Shown in pieces: positions 22,210 through 34,975 of a stretch of DNA of 64,000 nt (positions within the stretch are counted from its first letter, which is position 1; every line of letters begins with the position of its first letter). The translations under genes and the position numbers were made by a program. The DNA is from Protea cynaroides (lineage: Eukaryota > Streptophyta > Magnoliopsida > Proteales > Proteaceae), in contig CM053267.1 in the NCBI GenBank assembly GCA_028583415.1, forward strand, positions 17,341,583-17,405,582, in the 5' to 3' direction. Under the pieces are notes generated by a model. The model was not told the origin of the DNA and did not search any database. It saw only the letters and a program-made list of their open reading frames with translations.

Positions 22210-24025
22210 TTAGGACTCTGCCTCGTTCATGTATCTGCTGGGGGGTTTTAGCAAGTGGACAGAGGATGACACCGATGTCCCGATGCGCCGAGGTAGGTCC
22301 TCTTTCTCATCTCTCCATATGTTGGGCGGGTTCTTGGTCGAGATGCCTCTCTTGGTACCGAGGCTCAGCCGCTCTATCTCTTCTTCCGTCCTCCCTAGGA
22401 GGATCTCTATGAACTTCTCTTCTGTCACCCCTCCTGGGTTCTCTCTCCTCTTTCCTTCTTGGCTCTCTCTCTGGAGTCCTCACCCTTGGTAGAGGAGGTT
22501 GCCTTCTCTTATCCTCGGCTGTGGCAGTCGGAACTCTCGGAGCATTATGATCGACGTACTGCCAATAATAACCTCGTTGGATGAGGTCTTTAATTTTAGC
22601 TTGCAAATTTCAGCATTCATCGGTAGTATGGCCGATGTCCCTGTGATACTGGTAATATTTGTTCGGATTTCTCCTTTTTGCTTCGGTAACGATCTTCTGA
22701 GGCTTCTGTAGATACCCGTCATTAGCAATTAGGGTGTACACGTCCCCTAGGGAACGGTTGAGTGGAGTATAATCATTGAATTTCTTCTGAAGTAATCCTC
22801 TCACCCGCGCTTCTTCTCTCCTTGATCTCTTGTTTTCTCCTGGTCGTGTAGGGTCTTGCCTTTCATCCACTCGCTTGTGGGGGGTGTCAGTTAGGCTTTT
22901 GCTGGTATCGTAGATTTTGTTGGCGATGGCGAATTTCTAACACCATGCCAAAAGCTCCTGTAGGTCTGCCGGTTCCTTTTTGGCTATGGAAAATCTGAGC
23001 TTTGGGTCAGTGACCGCTGCTCTCAATGTGGCAAAGTGAACTGCCTCATCAATGTCTTTAACTTGTAGGAACTCGAGGTTGAATCTGGCCAAGAACGCCC
23101 TTAGGGTCTCACAGGACCTCTGTCTCATGTTCATTAGGTGTGCGCTGGTCTTCCGTTGCACCTTGCTTCCTTGAAAATGCATCCAGAATAGTCTGCCCAT
23201 GGTCTTAAAAGAGTCAATAGACCGGGGTGGTAGGTTGTTGAACCACATCCGAGCCGCGCCCTTTAGTGTAAGGGGGAAGGCTCTACACATAATGGCGTCG
23301 AGGTTTGCATGGAGGACCATCGCGCCTATGAAATTGTTCAGGTAATCGACAGGATCCGTAGATCCATCATAAGAATCCACTGGCGGCATGGTAAACGTTT
23401 GGGTAAGGGTACCCTCATGATGATGTCGGTGAGAGGGTTGTCTGTTGAGTAATCCCTATCTTCGTCCTGAGTGACGCCAGCCTTTGCCATGATTTCGACC
23501 TTTCGGTGCAATGCCACTAATTGGTCCGCTAAAGTCGCCGCCACCTCTGGGTCCATGGGAGCGTTTGGCTTGTCTGCGCCCATGATAGCCTCTGGTAGCG
23601 TTATGCACTGCGGGACCAAGAGCTCATCCATCGCATCTTCATCTAGTCGAGGTGCCGCCGCAGGCTGTGGGCCTAATCTTTCTCGAGCGGAGATTCGACC
23701 GCACTGTGAAGTTGACCCTATGCCACTCAGCTCCCAACACGGGACGAGCGCTGGTTCCTGGTCTCGGTAGTCGAGCTCCCTTTCTCCCCAGGTGGTGACG
23801 AGTTTCTTTGGGGAGGTCAGTCTCTCTGGGCGGATCCGCTAGTGGGACAATTCCGACAGGGGGACGAGAAGTGGCTTCGGCAGCTAGGGACTGTAGCCCC
23901 TGTACGAACCATGTTAGCACCGCCAGTTGTTGTGCCACGGTCTCGAACTGTTCATATGTGACAAAAGATTCATGTGCGGGGCCCGGGTCAGCCGCACGCT
24001 TACCTCGATTCCTGCCGGACCGCAT
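22210..24025 (-). pseudogene. Element C gag
   Basis: The minus-strand capsid gene begins near ATG 24025, about 140 bp inside the 5' LTR. The retrotransposon gag domain is clear at 22937-23389 (YDGSTDPVDYLNNF, AFPLTLKGAARMWFNNLP, SFKTMGRLFWMHFQG, LRAFLARFNLEFLQV). A degenerate zinc knuckle YYQYHRDIGHTTDEC follows near 22610 with its first Cys replaced by Tyr. A strongly basic/acidic Arg-rich tail ends it. Frameshifts at about 23640 and 23390 and stops at 22935 and 22607 interrupt it. Confidence 0.82.
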
Positions 24026-24162
24026 ATCAGACCTGTCTCCTTCCTCGGGATTTACTTGCTGTTCGATTACAGGGGGTTCGGACTAATCATCTGGCTTCGA
24101 GTTCTTCTTGGGCTCATGACTAAAGGTTCCTCTCTGGCTTTACCTTACGATGCCGAATCTCA

Positions 24163-24186
24163 CGGGCCCCACGGTGGGCGCCAAAC
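24163..24186 (-). other. Primer-binding site of element C
   Basis: Directly inside the 5' LTR the minus strand reads TTTGGCGCCCACCGTGGGG. TGGCGCC is a typical start for a tRNA-complementary primer site in plant gypsy elements. The exact tRNA was not identified. Confidence 0.55.
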
Positions 24187-24624
24187 TGTTTCGGCCCAGA
24201 TCCGTCCTGTGGGTCCTCATGGCTGACTGGACCTGCAAGACAAGGAAAGACAAAGGAAGGGGGAGGCGGGCCGGATGCCCTGGGTCCACTCCGATGCCAA
24301 AGTTAGGGCTCTGTGAACAGTCAATGGGATCGGTGTCGAGCCCACTAAGATATTATAAGAAAAGTGTGGGGTGAGGTGAGATTCTCCGTCCCAAGTGTCA
24401 GAGCGTAAATCTCTAGAAGTAAATGAGCAGTAAATGTTGTCTGTAAACAACCTCAGGATTCGCCCTATTTATAGTGAATAGTGCGAATCCCCAAAATGTC
24501 GATCTTACCCTTTGTTCTTGTATTGGAGGGGTCTTCTTATGTCGAATGGGGGATCTCCACGTGGCACTGATACCGAGTCCTACGCGTAAGGGTTGTATTG
24601 CTAGCGTGGCGTAATGCCCCAACA
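24187..24624 (-). repeat. 5' LTR of element C
   Basis: 438 bp, same length as its partner at 12266-12703, differing at about 15 positions by eye. The minus-strand TATAAATA lies at 24467-24474. Followed by TSD CTCGG. Confidence 0.92.
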
Positions 24625-24629
24625 CTCGG

Positions 24630-26300
24630 CAAGGAAAAGCAACCCAAGAAAACCTCAATGAGCAACCCATAATACCTCAGTGGGGATAGGTGACCTGATG
24701 CAACCCTAAAGAATTGCCCTCATTGGCCCTTCATAGAAAAATTCAGTGGTTCATGTGGACAAGTGTCATACCCAATCTATCCTCCATAAGAAAAGGAACC
24801 CCTCTTGCTCTCTAATGAATCATATTCAGAGGAGTTCAACAAACCATCGTCTGTTTGCCTTTTGGGCTCTATAGCATTACCTTTCAATAGAATTCTATCT
24901 TCAAATCCTTTTGTCACGTTAAGGAAAGAGAAAATTCTCATGGCCTGGTTACGGATGTAGCCAAATTCATCAAATCATCAGTTCCCTCATTTTTCAAGAT
25001 TCAAAAAGGATTTATCTAAGAAGTCACTTTCTGCAATCAATTTGTCAATCTTTTCTTGACCTTGGAAGCATGGTCAAATTCTTGATGCAATCTAGATTCA
25101 ACCTAGTTCCAACTTTGTTAGATTGCCCGTTTCCTTCTATCTTGCCCCTAGCACACTATAGTAGCAGTCTGTTACAACATGCAGACACTGGGACATAGAT
25201 ATACCCTATGTAGAGGAATTAAATTTGATCATGAGCATTACATCTAGGATCCATTGTCTAGTCTGAAGTCACTGACTTTCCTAGTCAATAGAACTAGGTC
25301 CGTCCAAGTTGGTTTTTGCCAATTTCTCAGTTCTCCCAATCCTATTGATGAAGAAAATCCAATGTGGTTGCTCACCTGTTAGGATTTGGTCACCAAATTC
25401 TCTGAAGGAACACTTCGAATCCTTTGCTCCCCATGCCTACTTTGGGGCCATGGTCCATTCATCTTTCAAAATTGGCACAACAATGTTGCAAAACCCTGAG
25501 CTTTTCATGAGCCTAGATCAAGGGTCAAACCATGTCATATTTCATCGCCGCTTGGCTATTCTACCAATTTGGTCTATCATAGTGCACAGTCAAAGAACTT
25601 AGTTGACCAGATGGCCCTCGACATTTTAACATCAAGGTCAATCAATAAAATCACTTTGGTTAGAGACTGTCAAGCTCCCTTCATTCTTATCCAAAATCCT
25701 CACTAGAGTTTCTTTCAATCCAAAATCCAACAACACCAATGTTGGCTAAAGAAAATCATCACTTTTAAATTACATGGAACCCTTCCAAGGGAGCAACCAA
25801 ATCATCACTATCGTGCTGAAATTGATTCAAACTTTCAGTACCAGGTCATAAATGATAAATTTCAAATCTAGGTATCATGCCAGTAAAGTCCATGACACCA
25901 TTTCCATTGATGCCATGTTTTGGGCCTTCACCAATAAAGCAGGGGCAAAAAACCTTCGAAAACTGCCAAGGAATTCACCATCATTTTAAATATGTCCAGC
26001 ACTCTATAGGTTCAAAGTTAACAAAAACTTCCCATGTGGGTCACTTTCGAGCATCCTAAAGGTTCATAGCAACAAAGCTACTTAAGAGGATATTCTAGTT
26101 TCCTTTCCCAAAGGTTCATAGCCATAGAGCTTCCAAGAAGGATATTCTAATTTTCAATCCCGAAGGTCCAAATTGGTAGGAACTTCAAAGATGAGTCATT
26201 CCGTATCACCCTATAAGTGACCTTCTGAGTTCTTGCTCATTTCAGAATCAATAGCAAATTCTTCACCCTAAAAATGACCTTCTGAGTTCTTGCTCATTTC
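24630..26300. other. Element D internal DNA, right of C
   Basis: Continues the sequence interrupted at 12265. No domain-bearing frame is visible on either strand. Base composition and style resemble 10141-12265. Judged to be 3' untranslated retrotransposon DNA. Confidence 0.45.
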
Positions 26301-26640
26301 ATAATCAAATGTAGAGCCCAAGCTCATCCAAAGATCAAATCAATCTCATCCTATAAGTGAATCAAATGCAGAGCCCTAGCTCATCCAAAGTTCAAATCAA
26401 TCTCAGCCTATTAGTGAATCAAATGTAGAGCCCTAGCTCATTCAAAGATCAAGTCAATCTCAGCCTATAAGTAAATGTAGAGCCCTAGATCATCCAAAGT
26501 TCAAATCAATCTCAACCTATTAGTGAATCAAATATAGAGCCCTAGCTCATCCAAAGATCAAGTCAATCTCAGCCTATAAGTGAATCAAATGCAGAGCCCT
26601 AGCTTATTCAGAAAATCAATCTCAGAATCTCAATCAAAAG
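26300..26640. repeat. Tandem array of about 60-bp units in D
   Basis: Five or more copies built on AGAGCCCTAGCTCATCCAAA, TCAAATCAATCTCAGCC and TATAAGTGAATCAAATG, with one copy shortened near 26470. Confidence 0.8.
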
Positions 26641-26699
26641 AGTCTCAGTTCAATCAAAGAAAAGACAGCAAGTCCTCTATCCAAACAAATCAAAGCCGA

Positions 26700-27200
26700 G
26701 CCCAAGCTCGTGCAACCAACCTTGTATTCACAGCCTAGCTCCATACAAGAAGAGGTCCCACGCTCGTGCAACCAGCCTTGTATTTACAGCCTAGCTCCAT
26801 ACAAGAAGAGGTTCCAAACCTACAAACCAGCCTTGTATTCACAGCCTAGCTTTGTACAAGAAGAGGTTTATCAGCCTATAAACCAGCCTTGTATTCACAG
26901 CCTAGCTTCATATAAGAAGAGGTTTATCAGCCTACAAATGGATCAAGTCAGGTTCAAGTCCGCACGTACCTTGCATCATGAGTCTCACCTCAGCAAGAAG
27001 AGGTTCCCAGCCTACAAATGAGCCTTGTATTCACAGCCTAGCTTCGTACAAGAAGAGGTTTATCAGCCTACAAATGGATCAAGTCGGGTTCAAGCCTACG
27101 CATACCTTGCATCATGAGTCCCACCTCAACAAGAACAGGTTCCCAGCCTACGAATGAGCCTTGTATTCATAGCCTAGCTTCATACAAGAAGAACAATCAC
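26700..27200. repeat. Second tandem array of about 60-bp units in D
   Basis: Copies of CCTTGTATTCACAGCCTAGC and TACAAGAAGAGGTT at about 26716, 26775, 26834, 26890, 27013 and 27161, alternating in the right half with a longer insert around CAAGTCAGGTTCAAG. Lies just before D's polypurine tract. Confidence 0.8.
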
Positions 27201-27385
27201 CAATCTTTCAAGAAGAGCAAACCTTTTTGCCAGTCGAACTACGTTCTGGGCTTGATTTCTAGGACACCCTTATAATAGTAGGCAGTTTAGGATAAATTAC
27301 CATAAGTGCAGTCCAATAAGCAATCCCACTCATATAAAAAATGTGGTTCTTTTGTCTTTAGCCTTCAATTGGTAACAATCTCGGC

Positions 27386-27399
27386 TAAAGAGGGGCATC
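27386..27399 (+). other. Polypurine tract of element D
   Basis: TAAAGAGGGGCATC immediately before TGTAAGCACC. This is the arrangement of a plus-strand primer site next to a 3' LTR. Confidence 0.6.
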
Positions 27400-27517
27400 T
27401 GTAAGCACCCCATTTTTACTACCCTCAGCATAAGTGAATCCACATGGCAGATTTCTAGTTTTTTGTGATTCTTTAATCAGCCCCACAACAGGGTCATAGG
27501 ATATTACCTACTTGGAT

Positions 27518-28676
27518 TGTTTGTTGTCGAATCCACAAGTGTACGGGTCGTGCAAATAAAATAATGATAAGTCGAGTAACGTTTCCACAAGGAGAATGTT
27601 CAATTACCAAACCTAATTAATTCTCTCTATTATTTAGACAATTGAATTACCAAGATTAATAATTAATAAGCAGATTATGAAACCAAAGATAGGATTCAAA
27701 CTTCCTCAATTAAATTATGCTTAACCAAACCAGACTTATTGAATAAATTTCTATTGATGCAACGATCAATTCCTTAAGATATTCTGTTATCTCTTTTAAG
27801 AATAACAAATTATGCCCGTATTAATCCTTCATCTACTTTCGTGTTTGTAGGATTCTAATACAAACTCATTACGTTCATTAGAATTAAAACAAAGATCACA
27901 ATGGTGAGCCCTTATTTCTAAGAAAATACTCAACCAATGACTGATATTTTATGAACTAATATCAATCTTCCACTTTTGCCCCCTCAATTGATACCTTGAG
28001 ATATGCAATTAGTGATCAATTAATCACATATAATTTTTTTAAAATACCAGATTGCATAAAACATAATCATTCAAAAGTTAAGGATTTAATCAACACAATT
28101 TCAATGAATCCATCCTAATCCTAGAATAAGAAATTTAGCAATTCATCATTGACAATTCTAAAACATAAACAAAGGGATCACAGAGAAAAGGGAAGAACTC
28201 GTAATGGGAATAGTTGAAGCTTGAATCTAGGATTTCTCTCTAGTCTTCTAGCTCCATCCCTCTCGAACTCTCCACCTCCAATGTGTCTTGTAGCCCCTTA
28301 GTATGAACAGCTCCTATTGCTCTCTGTATTTTTTTTTTCTCCTTCTTCTTAATTTATAAGCTTACAGTCCTATAAAATCAGTCTTTTACAATCTTGCAAC
28401 TTACCCAATTTGTTGGAGAATACTGATTTTAAGGCAGATTTTGGTCAATTATCTTCCAAATGATTTAGGAATGTAACACCAAGCTTTGAGCTGTCTTGAC
28501 ACCTCTTATTTAGTCTTTATCCAATTCAAAAACCTACCAAATAACCAAAAATAACTAAGAATTAAATAAATTAATAAAATACTTAAAACATTAATTAAAT
28601 TAAACTAAATATCCAAGAAAAATTATAAAATTAAACTAAATATAATCAAGAATGTGCTAATTAATTTCACGTATCA
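27518..28676 (-). mobile_element. Solo LTR (1159 bp) with TSD TGGAT
   Basis: Runs from TGTTTGTTGTCGAATCC to TTTCACGTATCA, TG..CA ended, flanked by TGGAT at 27513-27517 and 28677-28681. Minus orientation is preferred because CTTATAAATTA, a TATA-like site, lies near 28360 on that strand, followed by a purine-rich leader. No internal coding region, so it is either a solo LTR left by LTR-LTR recombination or a small non-autonomous unit. Superfamily unknown. Confidence 0.7.
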
Positions 28677-28815
28677 TGGATAAATAGGTAGTGAAATTAT
28701 CTTCAAAATGAGACCGGAATCATCAAGTTCTGACATCAAACAAGGAAGATATCACAGTTTGAAAGTACAAGGGTATTTACATAATTATCGTATGATGCAT
28801 GCATTATCATTTAAA

Positions 28816-29440
28816 CTTCAAATCATCATATCTTGGTCATCTGATATTGGAATCAGATGATTCAAAGGCCAATATTCCTTATTTTCAGTCCTCTTCAAAA
28901 TGGAAGTGAAAAATCTTGGGCAAAGGTCACCGGTGTGCCCATGCAAGCTTTCATGTAAAATTATCAATAGAACTTCAAAGCTTCATATCTTTGCCGTTCT
29001 ACATCGGATTCAGATGATTCAAAGGTCATTATTCTTCATTTGTGGTGTTCTACAAAGTGGACATGAAAATTTTGGTACAGAAGTCTCCGAAGGGTCCCAT
29101 GCAAAATTACACATGGAAATGGCCATTTAATCTTTAAAAATTCATATTTTAGTCATCCCACATCCAAATCAGGTGATTTCAGTTTTAATATGTTCCATTT
29201 TTAGTACTCTACAAAGTTTCCAGTAGAAGTCTCCGAAAGATCCCGTGCAGAATGGTTAGCCAAATTATCGATAATTAGCCTACTTAATCTTCAAAAATTC
29301 ATAAGTTGGCCATTTTATTTCCAAATGAGTTGATTCAAGCTCCAATATTCTTCATTTTTAGTGTTCTACAAAGTCAGGGAAGATGCAGCCGAAGTTTCCC
29401 AGAGAGCTATAAGTGAAGCACTGGGAATGGAAATGCCCAT
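28816..29440. repeat. Tandem repeat, four copies of about 158 bp
   Basis: Copies begin CTTCAAA..TTCATA at 28816, 28973, 29132 and 29289 (periods 157, 159, 157). Each includes a CAGATGATTCAAAG-like part and TTCTACAAAGT followed by AAGTCTCCGAA. Strongly diverged, so old. Confidence 0.75.
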
Positions 29441-29661
29441 AGAGGTAGTAGCAAGAGAGGTCAGGCTCTGAAAGAGAGTCAGAAGCTTCTGAATGTAGAA
29501 AATTTAGAATAGAGGCTATCAGAAAATTCTATGTGGAATGGTGGTAGAAATAGACTATGAAATAATAGAAAAAAGTCAACTTTGGTCAAAACCAGTTCAT
29601 CCCAACTTAGTCTAACTCAGTCTGGCCTAGCTCAGACCAATCTTGATCAAGTCACATCGGC

Positions 29662-30545
<884 letters not shown>

Positions 30546-32440
30546 GAGGAAAATGAGGATTCACCTTCAAAAATCTTGATACGATCTCCAAAAATCCTAC
30601 ATCGAAGGTTTCGCTCCATTCGAGCACAAGGTTGGTACCCTAAAACGAATTTAGGGGTCTTTAGAATGTTTGAATGTTGATTTTGCTTGAAAAGGCTTAT
30701 TTTTATTAAATCTCGATCAGGAATGCCCTATTGCATACATGTTGATGTTAGGATGTTCATGTCTAATATTTTTTATGTATGATAATTTGTTTAAACTATT
30801 CAATGATGAAGATTTGAATGCTATATGATGATGTTTGATGTTTTTGATAAATTTTACAAAGTAGATTTCTAATCTGAAATTTCTAGATTTAGGATCCAAA
30901 TTTGGGACGTGCATCTCATGTAATTTTTCTTATATTTTGAAGCCCAAATTTTTATGAGATTCTCTCTGATATGTTAAAAGACTCTCCTAGAAATTTCGTT
31001 CCATTTAAAATTGGAAAAGTCTATCAAAAAAATTCTTCTTTGGCATTCCTACCCTACTTGGGTATAATGCAATCCCCTATCAAAAGGTCTCTAGAAAAGG
31101 ATTTTATGGCCATAATCAGAAATATAACTTCATATGAATTTTTTATATATGAAAGGCTTCTAAAAAATGGCACTGGATTCAAATTGTTTTGATTTTTTAT
31201 TGAATTGATATTGATTTTGAAGTGCGTAGTGCTCTGTTTTTTAATCTGTTATGATATACTGATTTGCATGATTGAAAAGTATCTCTTTTCATAAAGAGAA
31301 TGTTCTGTTTTCACTTGTTTTTCTTGATGAAATTTTAGATCTATCAATTATCTACATAGAAATATGTCTGGATTTGATTTTCATTAAGTATGAGATTTTA
31401 TACGAAATTTATGGTGCAACTGGTCAAAAATCTGGAACAGACTTGACCAATGCATATATCCGATCTTTTGGCATTCATTTGACCTAGTTTTGTCCTCTGT
31501 TGGGATTCGACCTCTTCAAATGAAATATGGCATGTCAAGTAATCTTTTTGTGAAAAAAAATAAAGGTTAATTTGAGTTACAGATGACCTACTTATGGTCG
31601 TTTTGGTGTAATGTGATAGAATTTGAAAGCAGTTCCTAGTTTGTGCAATACTTGAAACTTTGTGTCACAATTTTGATATTTTTGAGTCATTATTCATTCC
31701 AAATGTCTTCATAAAAGTTACAATATTTCAAAGAACTTATTGAACATTATTTTTTGATAATTTTAGGTTTTTTAGAAAGGTTTCATTGATGTCTCATTCA
31801 TTGTAACATGCAATTGATTGCTTGAGTGATTTGATGAATTCTACCATATTTGATTGCATACTTGTTATATTTAGAATATCCACATGCCATATTTGGATAA
31901 ATGACCATATTTAGAGCATTCACATGCTTTGTTTGGATTGTGCACATACCATGTTTGTCATATCCATGTGTTGCTATATTTGATAGAATAAATAAATTTT
32001 TTTACCATATTTAGCAATATCTTGATAATTACCATATTTAGACATGTCCTGTTTAGACTTGCCATGCTTAGAATATAGCATATTAAGTTTTACCATGTTT
32101 AAATAAATTTTTATGGTATCATATGCCATGTTAGGGAAATTTTCATAATCTAACTATATGTTGTGATAGTTACCATAAATATCATACATGCCATGCTTAG
32201 ATAGAATATTCTATTTGTGGCAATAACTTCATTTTTGCAACATCCTAGTTGAACTGCCATGTATGCACACTTCTAGAACACAATCTAGGCGTGGGGACGT
32301 GCATTTAGGTACCCACATTTTTGGGAAGGGCATAACAGAAAATAATAAAAATCTTAATAAAGAAAGAGAATGCTTTGCCAAACCTTCCAAAATCAGAGCT
32401 TAGGGTGAAAAGGGTAGCTCAGGACGATTTCCACCCCTCA
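30546..32440. other. AT-rich part of D's LTR, no genes seen
   Basis: No domain-bearing frame. Contains CATATTTAG and CCATGTTT words scattered between 31850 and 32260. The stretch after the purine block (CCTACATCGAAGG to GGTTGGTACCC, near 30597-30640) may be an LTR leader region. Confidence 0.4.
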
Positions 32441-32545
32441 GTAAACCCTAAACCTAGAATAGGCTCTAAATCTTAAACCTATAACAGGTTCTATATCCTA
32501 AACCTAGAATAGGTTCTCAACCCTAAACCTAGAACAGGTTATTTC
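32440..32545. repeat. Short tandem repeat, about 30-bp unit
   Basis: Units of CCTAAACCTAGAATAGGTTC with variants, about four copies. The CCCTAAA resemblance to telomere repeats is superficial. Confidence 0.7.
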
Positions 32546-32566
32546 AACCATTTTCAAACTACGCGG

Positions 32567-32815
32567 ATTCTGATTCCTAGGGCAAATCCTAGGATACGTA
32601 GGCCATTTGGGAGAAACCCAAATTTGGATCCACATTTTAGTCCACTTGGACTATCCATAGATCCATTTGGATATCCACCCACCATCCTGAACTACGCGGA
32701 TTCTGATTCCTAGGGCAAACCCTAGGATACGTAGGCCATTTGGGAGAAATCCAAATTTGGATTCACACCTTAGTCCACTCGGACTATCCATAGATCCACT
32801 AGGATATCCATCCAC
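32567..32815. repeat. Tandem repeat, two 123-bp units with TACGTAGGC
   Basis: AACTACGCGGATTCTGATTC starts at 32567 and 32690. Each unit ends with TAGTCCACTTGGACTATCC-type sequence. Each carries CCTAGGATACGTAGGCCATT. Related single copies lie at about 27236-27293 and 33060-33105. The further GACTATCC and GGGTTATCC units continue decayed to about 32950. Confidence 0.8.
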
Positions 32816-33354
32816 CTTTTGACCCAGAAAGGGTTATCCACATTTTAACCCAAATAGGGTTATCCACATTCAGACCGAGAAAGGGTTATCCATTCTTAGA
32901 TCCACTAAGACTATCTATCAGTTCGTATGGACTATCCAGATACTAACCCATAAGGTTTTCTCAGACTTTCAAGTATAAACTTCAACTTGAATAATGAACT
33001 TAATCATATACAAGCATAAATCGCAGCCATAAACTTTAATCACACCTGAACTATGATGGTGAACCTGATTTTTAGAATAATTCCGTGATACGTAGGCAAT
33101 CTGATGGATATAGATTTGGTTCAATGATATCAAACCACTTGGTTTGGTTCGGTTTAACAGATAGAGTCTAGCATAGGAAAGGTATAGGAGATCGATTTTG
33201 ATTGGACGGTTTGGGTGCCTAACCCCTTCCCATAACCTAACCTGACGCTTACCCAATCTCTGATGGACCAGAAATCCAATCTAAGGGTCATGAGTCAATC
33301 GAAGTTTTACCTTAGGGTGAGATTTCACATTTCTAAGGTCCTAGACCTTAATCT

Positions 33355-33372
33355 AGGTGGCGACTTCTAAAT
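33355..33372 (+). other. Degenerate Ogre-type primer-binding site
   Basis: GGTGGCGACTTCTAAA resembles the TGGCGACTCC start used as primer site by Ogre-like elements. It stands at the right end of D's LTR-like region, about 20 bp before element F begins. Confidence 0.4.
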
Positions 33373-33390
33373 AGATTACAATCTTTGTCC

Positions 33391-33920
33391 TCACAGCTGT
33401 ATAATGCGACAGTACACCCAGGGCAGAGGTCGAAGGTTCACTACCAGCATGCGGAGACCAGGAGTGAGAATCTGAGTAGAAAACTTTATATGCATCTCCT
33501 CAGTAAGATACTCTTTCTCCTTTGGTGCGCAGTATACAAGATCGCCATCGTCAGGAATCTCCAGAAATGTAGCCAAGTCAGGGGTGTTGAAGGATATCTA
33601 CACCCCTTTTACCCAGCTAGTGATGGAGAGATCCCTACCATGTTCAAAGTCATTTGGATTCCCCACCAGCTCTAGGTTGGCATAAAAGTGTTTTACCAAA
33701 TCGGGGCATGTGTAGTCATACTGAATAATGAGTAACTACCTAAGATCACCGAATGCTGCCTCAACGTCAAACTAGTGTAAATTCTCCAAGTTAACGAAAC
33801 TGCCAGATTCTATTTTCTTGTCATTGAACCAGGGAAATTTGGCTCGTGCCTTTGCTGAACGAAACCTTCTAGCATCAAATAGACGGGTAAGTAGGTGTGG
33901 TCCTCAAGAACCAGGAGAGT
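33391..33920 (-). pseudogene. Relic of the antisense accessory gene in F
   Basis: The minus-strand translation matches the intact E gene (49858-51198) over about 170 residues: CPDLVKHFYANLELVG against CPDLVRQFYCNLQVVG, and VYCAPKEKEYLTEEMH against VFCAPGEPQFFSLQMK. It has several stops and is cut at 33391, where F is truncated. It lies antisense to F and upstream of gag, exactly as in E. The family is the putative plant transposon domain (Transposase_32-like). Confidence 0.75.
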
Positions 33921-34554
33921 AAACATTCTTGGCAGTGGTGCAATGTCTAGAGATGTCTTATTGCAAAACCAAGCCAAAAATAAGAAGGGATTGGTAGAAT
34001 TTTTTTGAAATTTTGGCACCATAACAGCTGCATTTCAAGCAAAAGCCTCGAACTCACCCAAAAATCGGGTTGGAGGACTTATGTGAACAATACAAACTCA
34101 TCCTAAGTCTGAAACATTGCCAATCAAAGGAAAAATTCAATCAATTTCCAAAAAATTGAAATTTCAGCAAAACCCTAGGTCAAAACTCTAAAAATTTGGG
34201 GTTTGGATAAACCACTCAGTGAAACCTCAAATAGGTTGAGGGGTTTTTCTCATTAGGGCCCCAAAACTAACTTCAAACCAAGAAAACAAGTTTTTCGCTG
34301 TTGGAATACCTCTAATCAAGAAAACCTATGATTTGGGCATGAACCATGGAGAAAACAATAGCAAAAGAGAAGAGAGAGAAGGAAACTTACCTTGAGATGT
34401 TGTTGAGACTTTTGATTGAAAGAAAATCGCTCCGAAGTTGTCCAGTTGGACTGTAAAAACTCACTCAAGTCAGAGAGGAATCGCCACCAGAGAGAAAAAG
34501 AGGAGGAGTTATGAAAATAATCCAAAAATCGGGTTTTAAAAACCAAATTCAGAC

Positions 34555-34790
34555 ATACCGGTCAGACCTTTCCATGCCTAAGTGTGACCGGTATAGGAGG
34601 TGGTACTGCGACCTATACCTCTTGGCCAGTTCAAAATTTTTGTCTGCTTGGACATATCGATCGGACAATTTGTCACAGTCTTGAGACCGGACATCTGACC
34701 GGTACCTCTCAGAAAGTTTGAAACTTTTGTCTGTTGAGACATACCGGTCTGACATCTCACCACAGTGGTGCGACCAGACACCTGTGACTG
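34555..34790. repeat. ACCGGT motif cluster between antisense relic and gag of F
   Basis: Five ACCGG words in 235 bp (for example 34558, 34590, 34686, 34698, 34743) plus related GCGACC forms. The same word type is found in F's own LTR (39965-40030 and 40560-40690). The position corresponds to the GGGTCGA cluster at 49040-49260 in E. Confidence 0.75.
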
Positions 34791-34975
34791 GACAAAAATT
34801 TATTACCCTGTTGAGTTTGGAAAACTTTTCTTTTGGTTCTGCTTGTTTCCATGGTGTTTTTTGCCTCGTACATGTTGTTTAAGACTAACACTATGATATT
34901 TTGGTACATTGACTCGAATATGTCTCATGTATTATGTCTTATCTCAGACCCAACTAGGTAAAAAATTCATCTAAG

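Larger units (their letters stand above)
12266..24624 (-). mobile_element. Element C: complete Tat/Retand-like Ty3/gypsy element
   Basis: It is bounded by two 438-bp LTRs with TG..CA ends and a 5-bp TSD CTCGG (12261-12265 and 24625-24629). On the minus strand: 5' LTR, primer-binding site, gag, protease, RT, RNase H, a second RNase H, integrase, then a region with an oppositely oriented accessory gene and tandem arrays, polypurine tract and 3' LTR. Dual RNase H and an extra ORF after integrase are hallmarks of the Tat lineage (Retand, Ogre, TatI-III). I count about 15 mismatches between the LTRs (about 96.6% identity), so insertion is fairly recent compared with its host element. Confidence 0.92.

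Noticed and set aside
32440..32545. Interstitial telomere repeat (CCCTAAA)
   Set aside because: The unit is about 30 bp with CCTAAACCTAGAAYAGG; only short stretches resemble the telomere heptamer.
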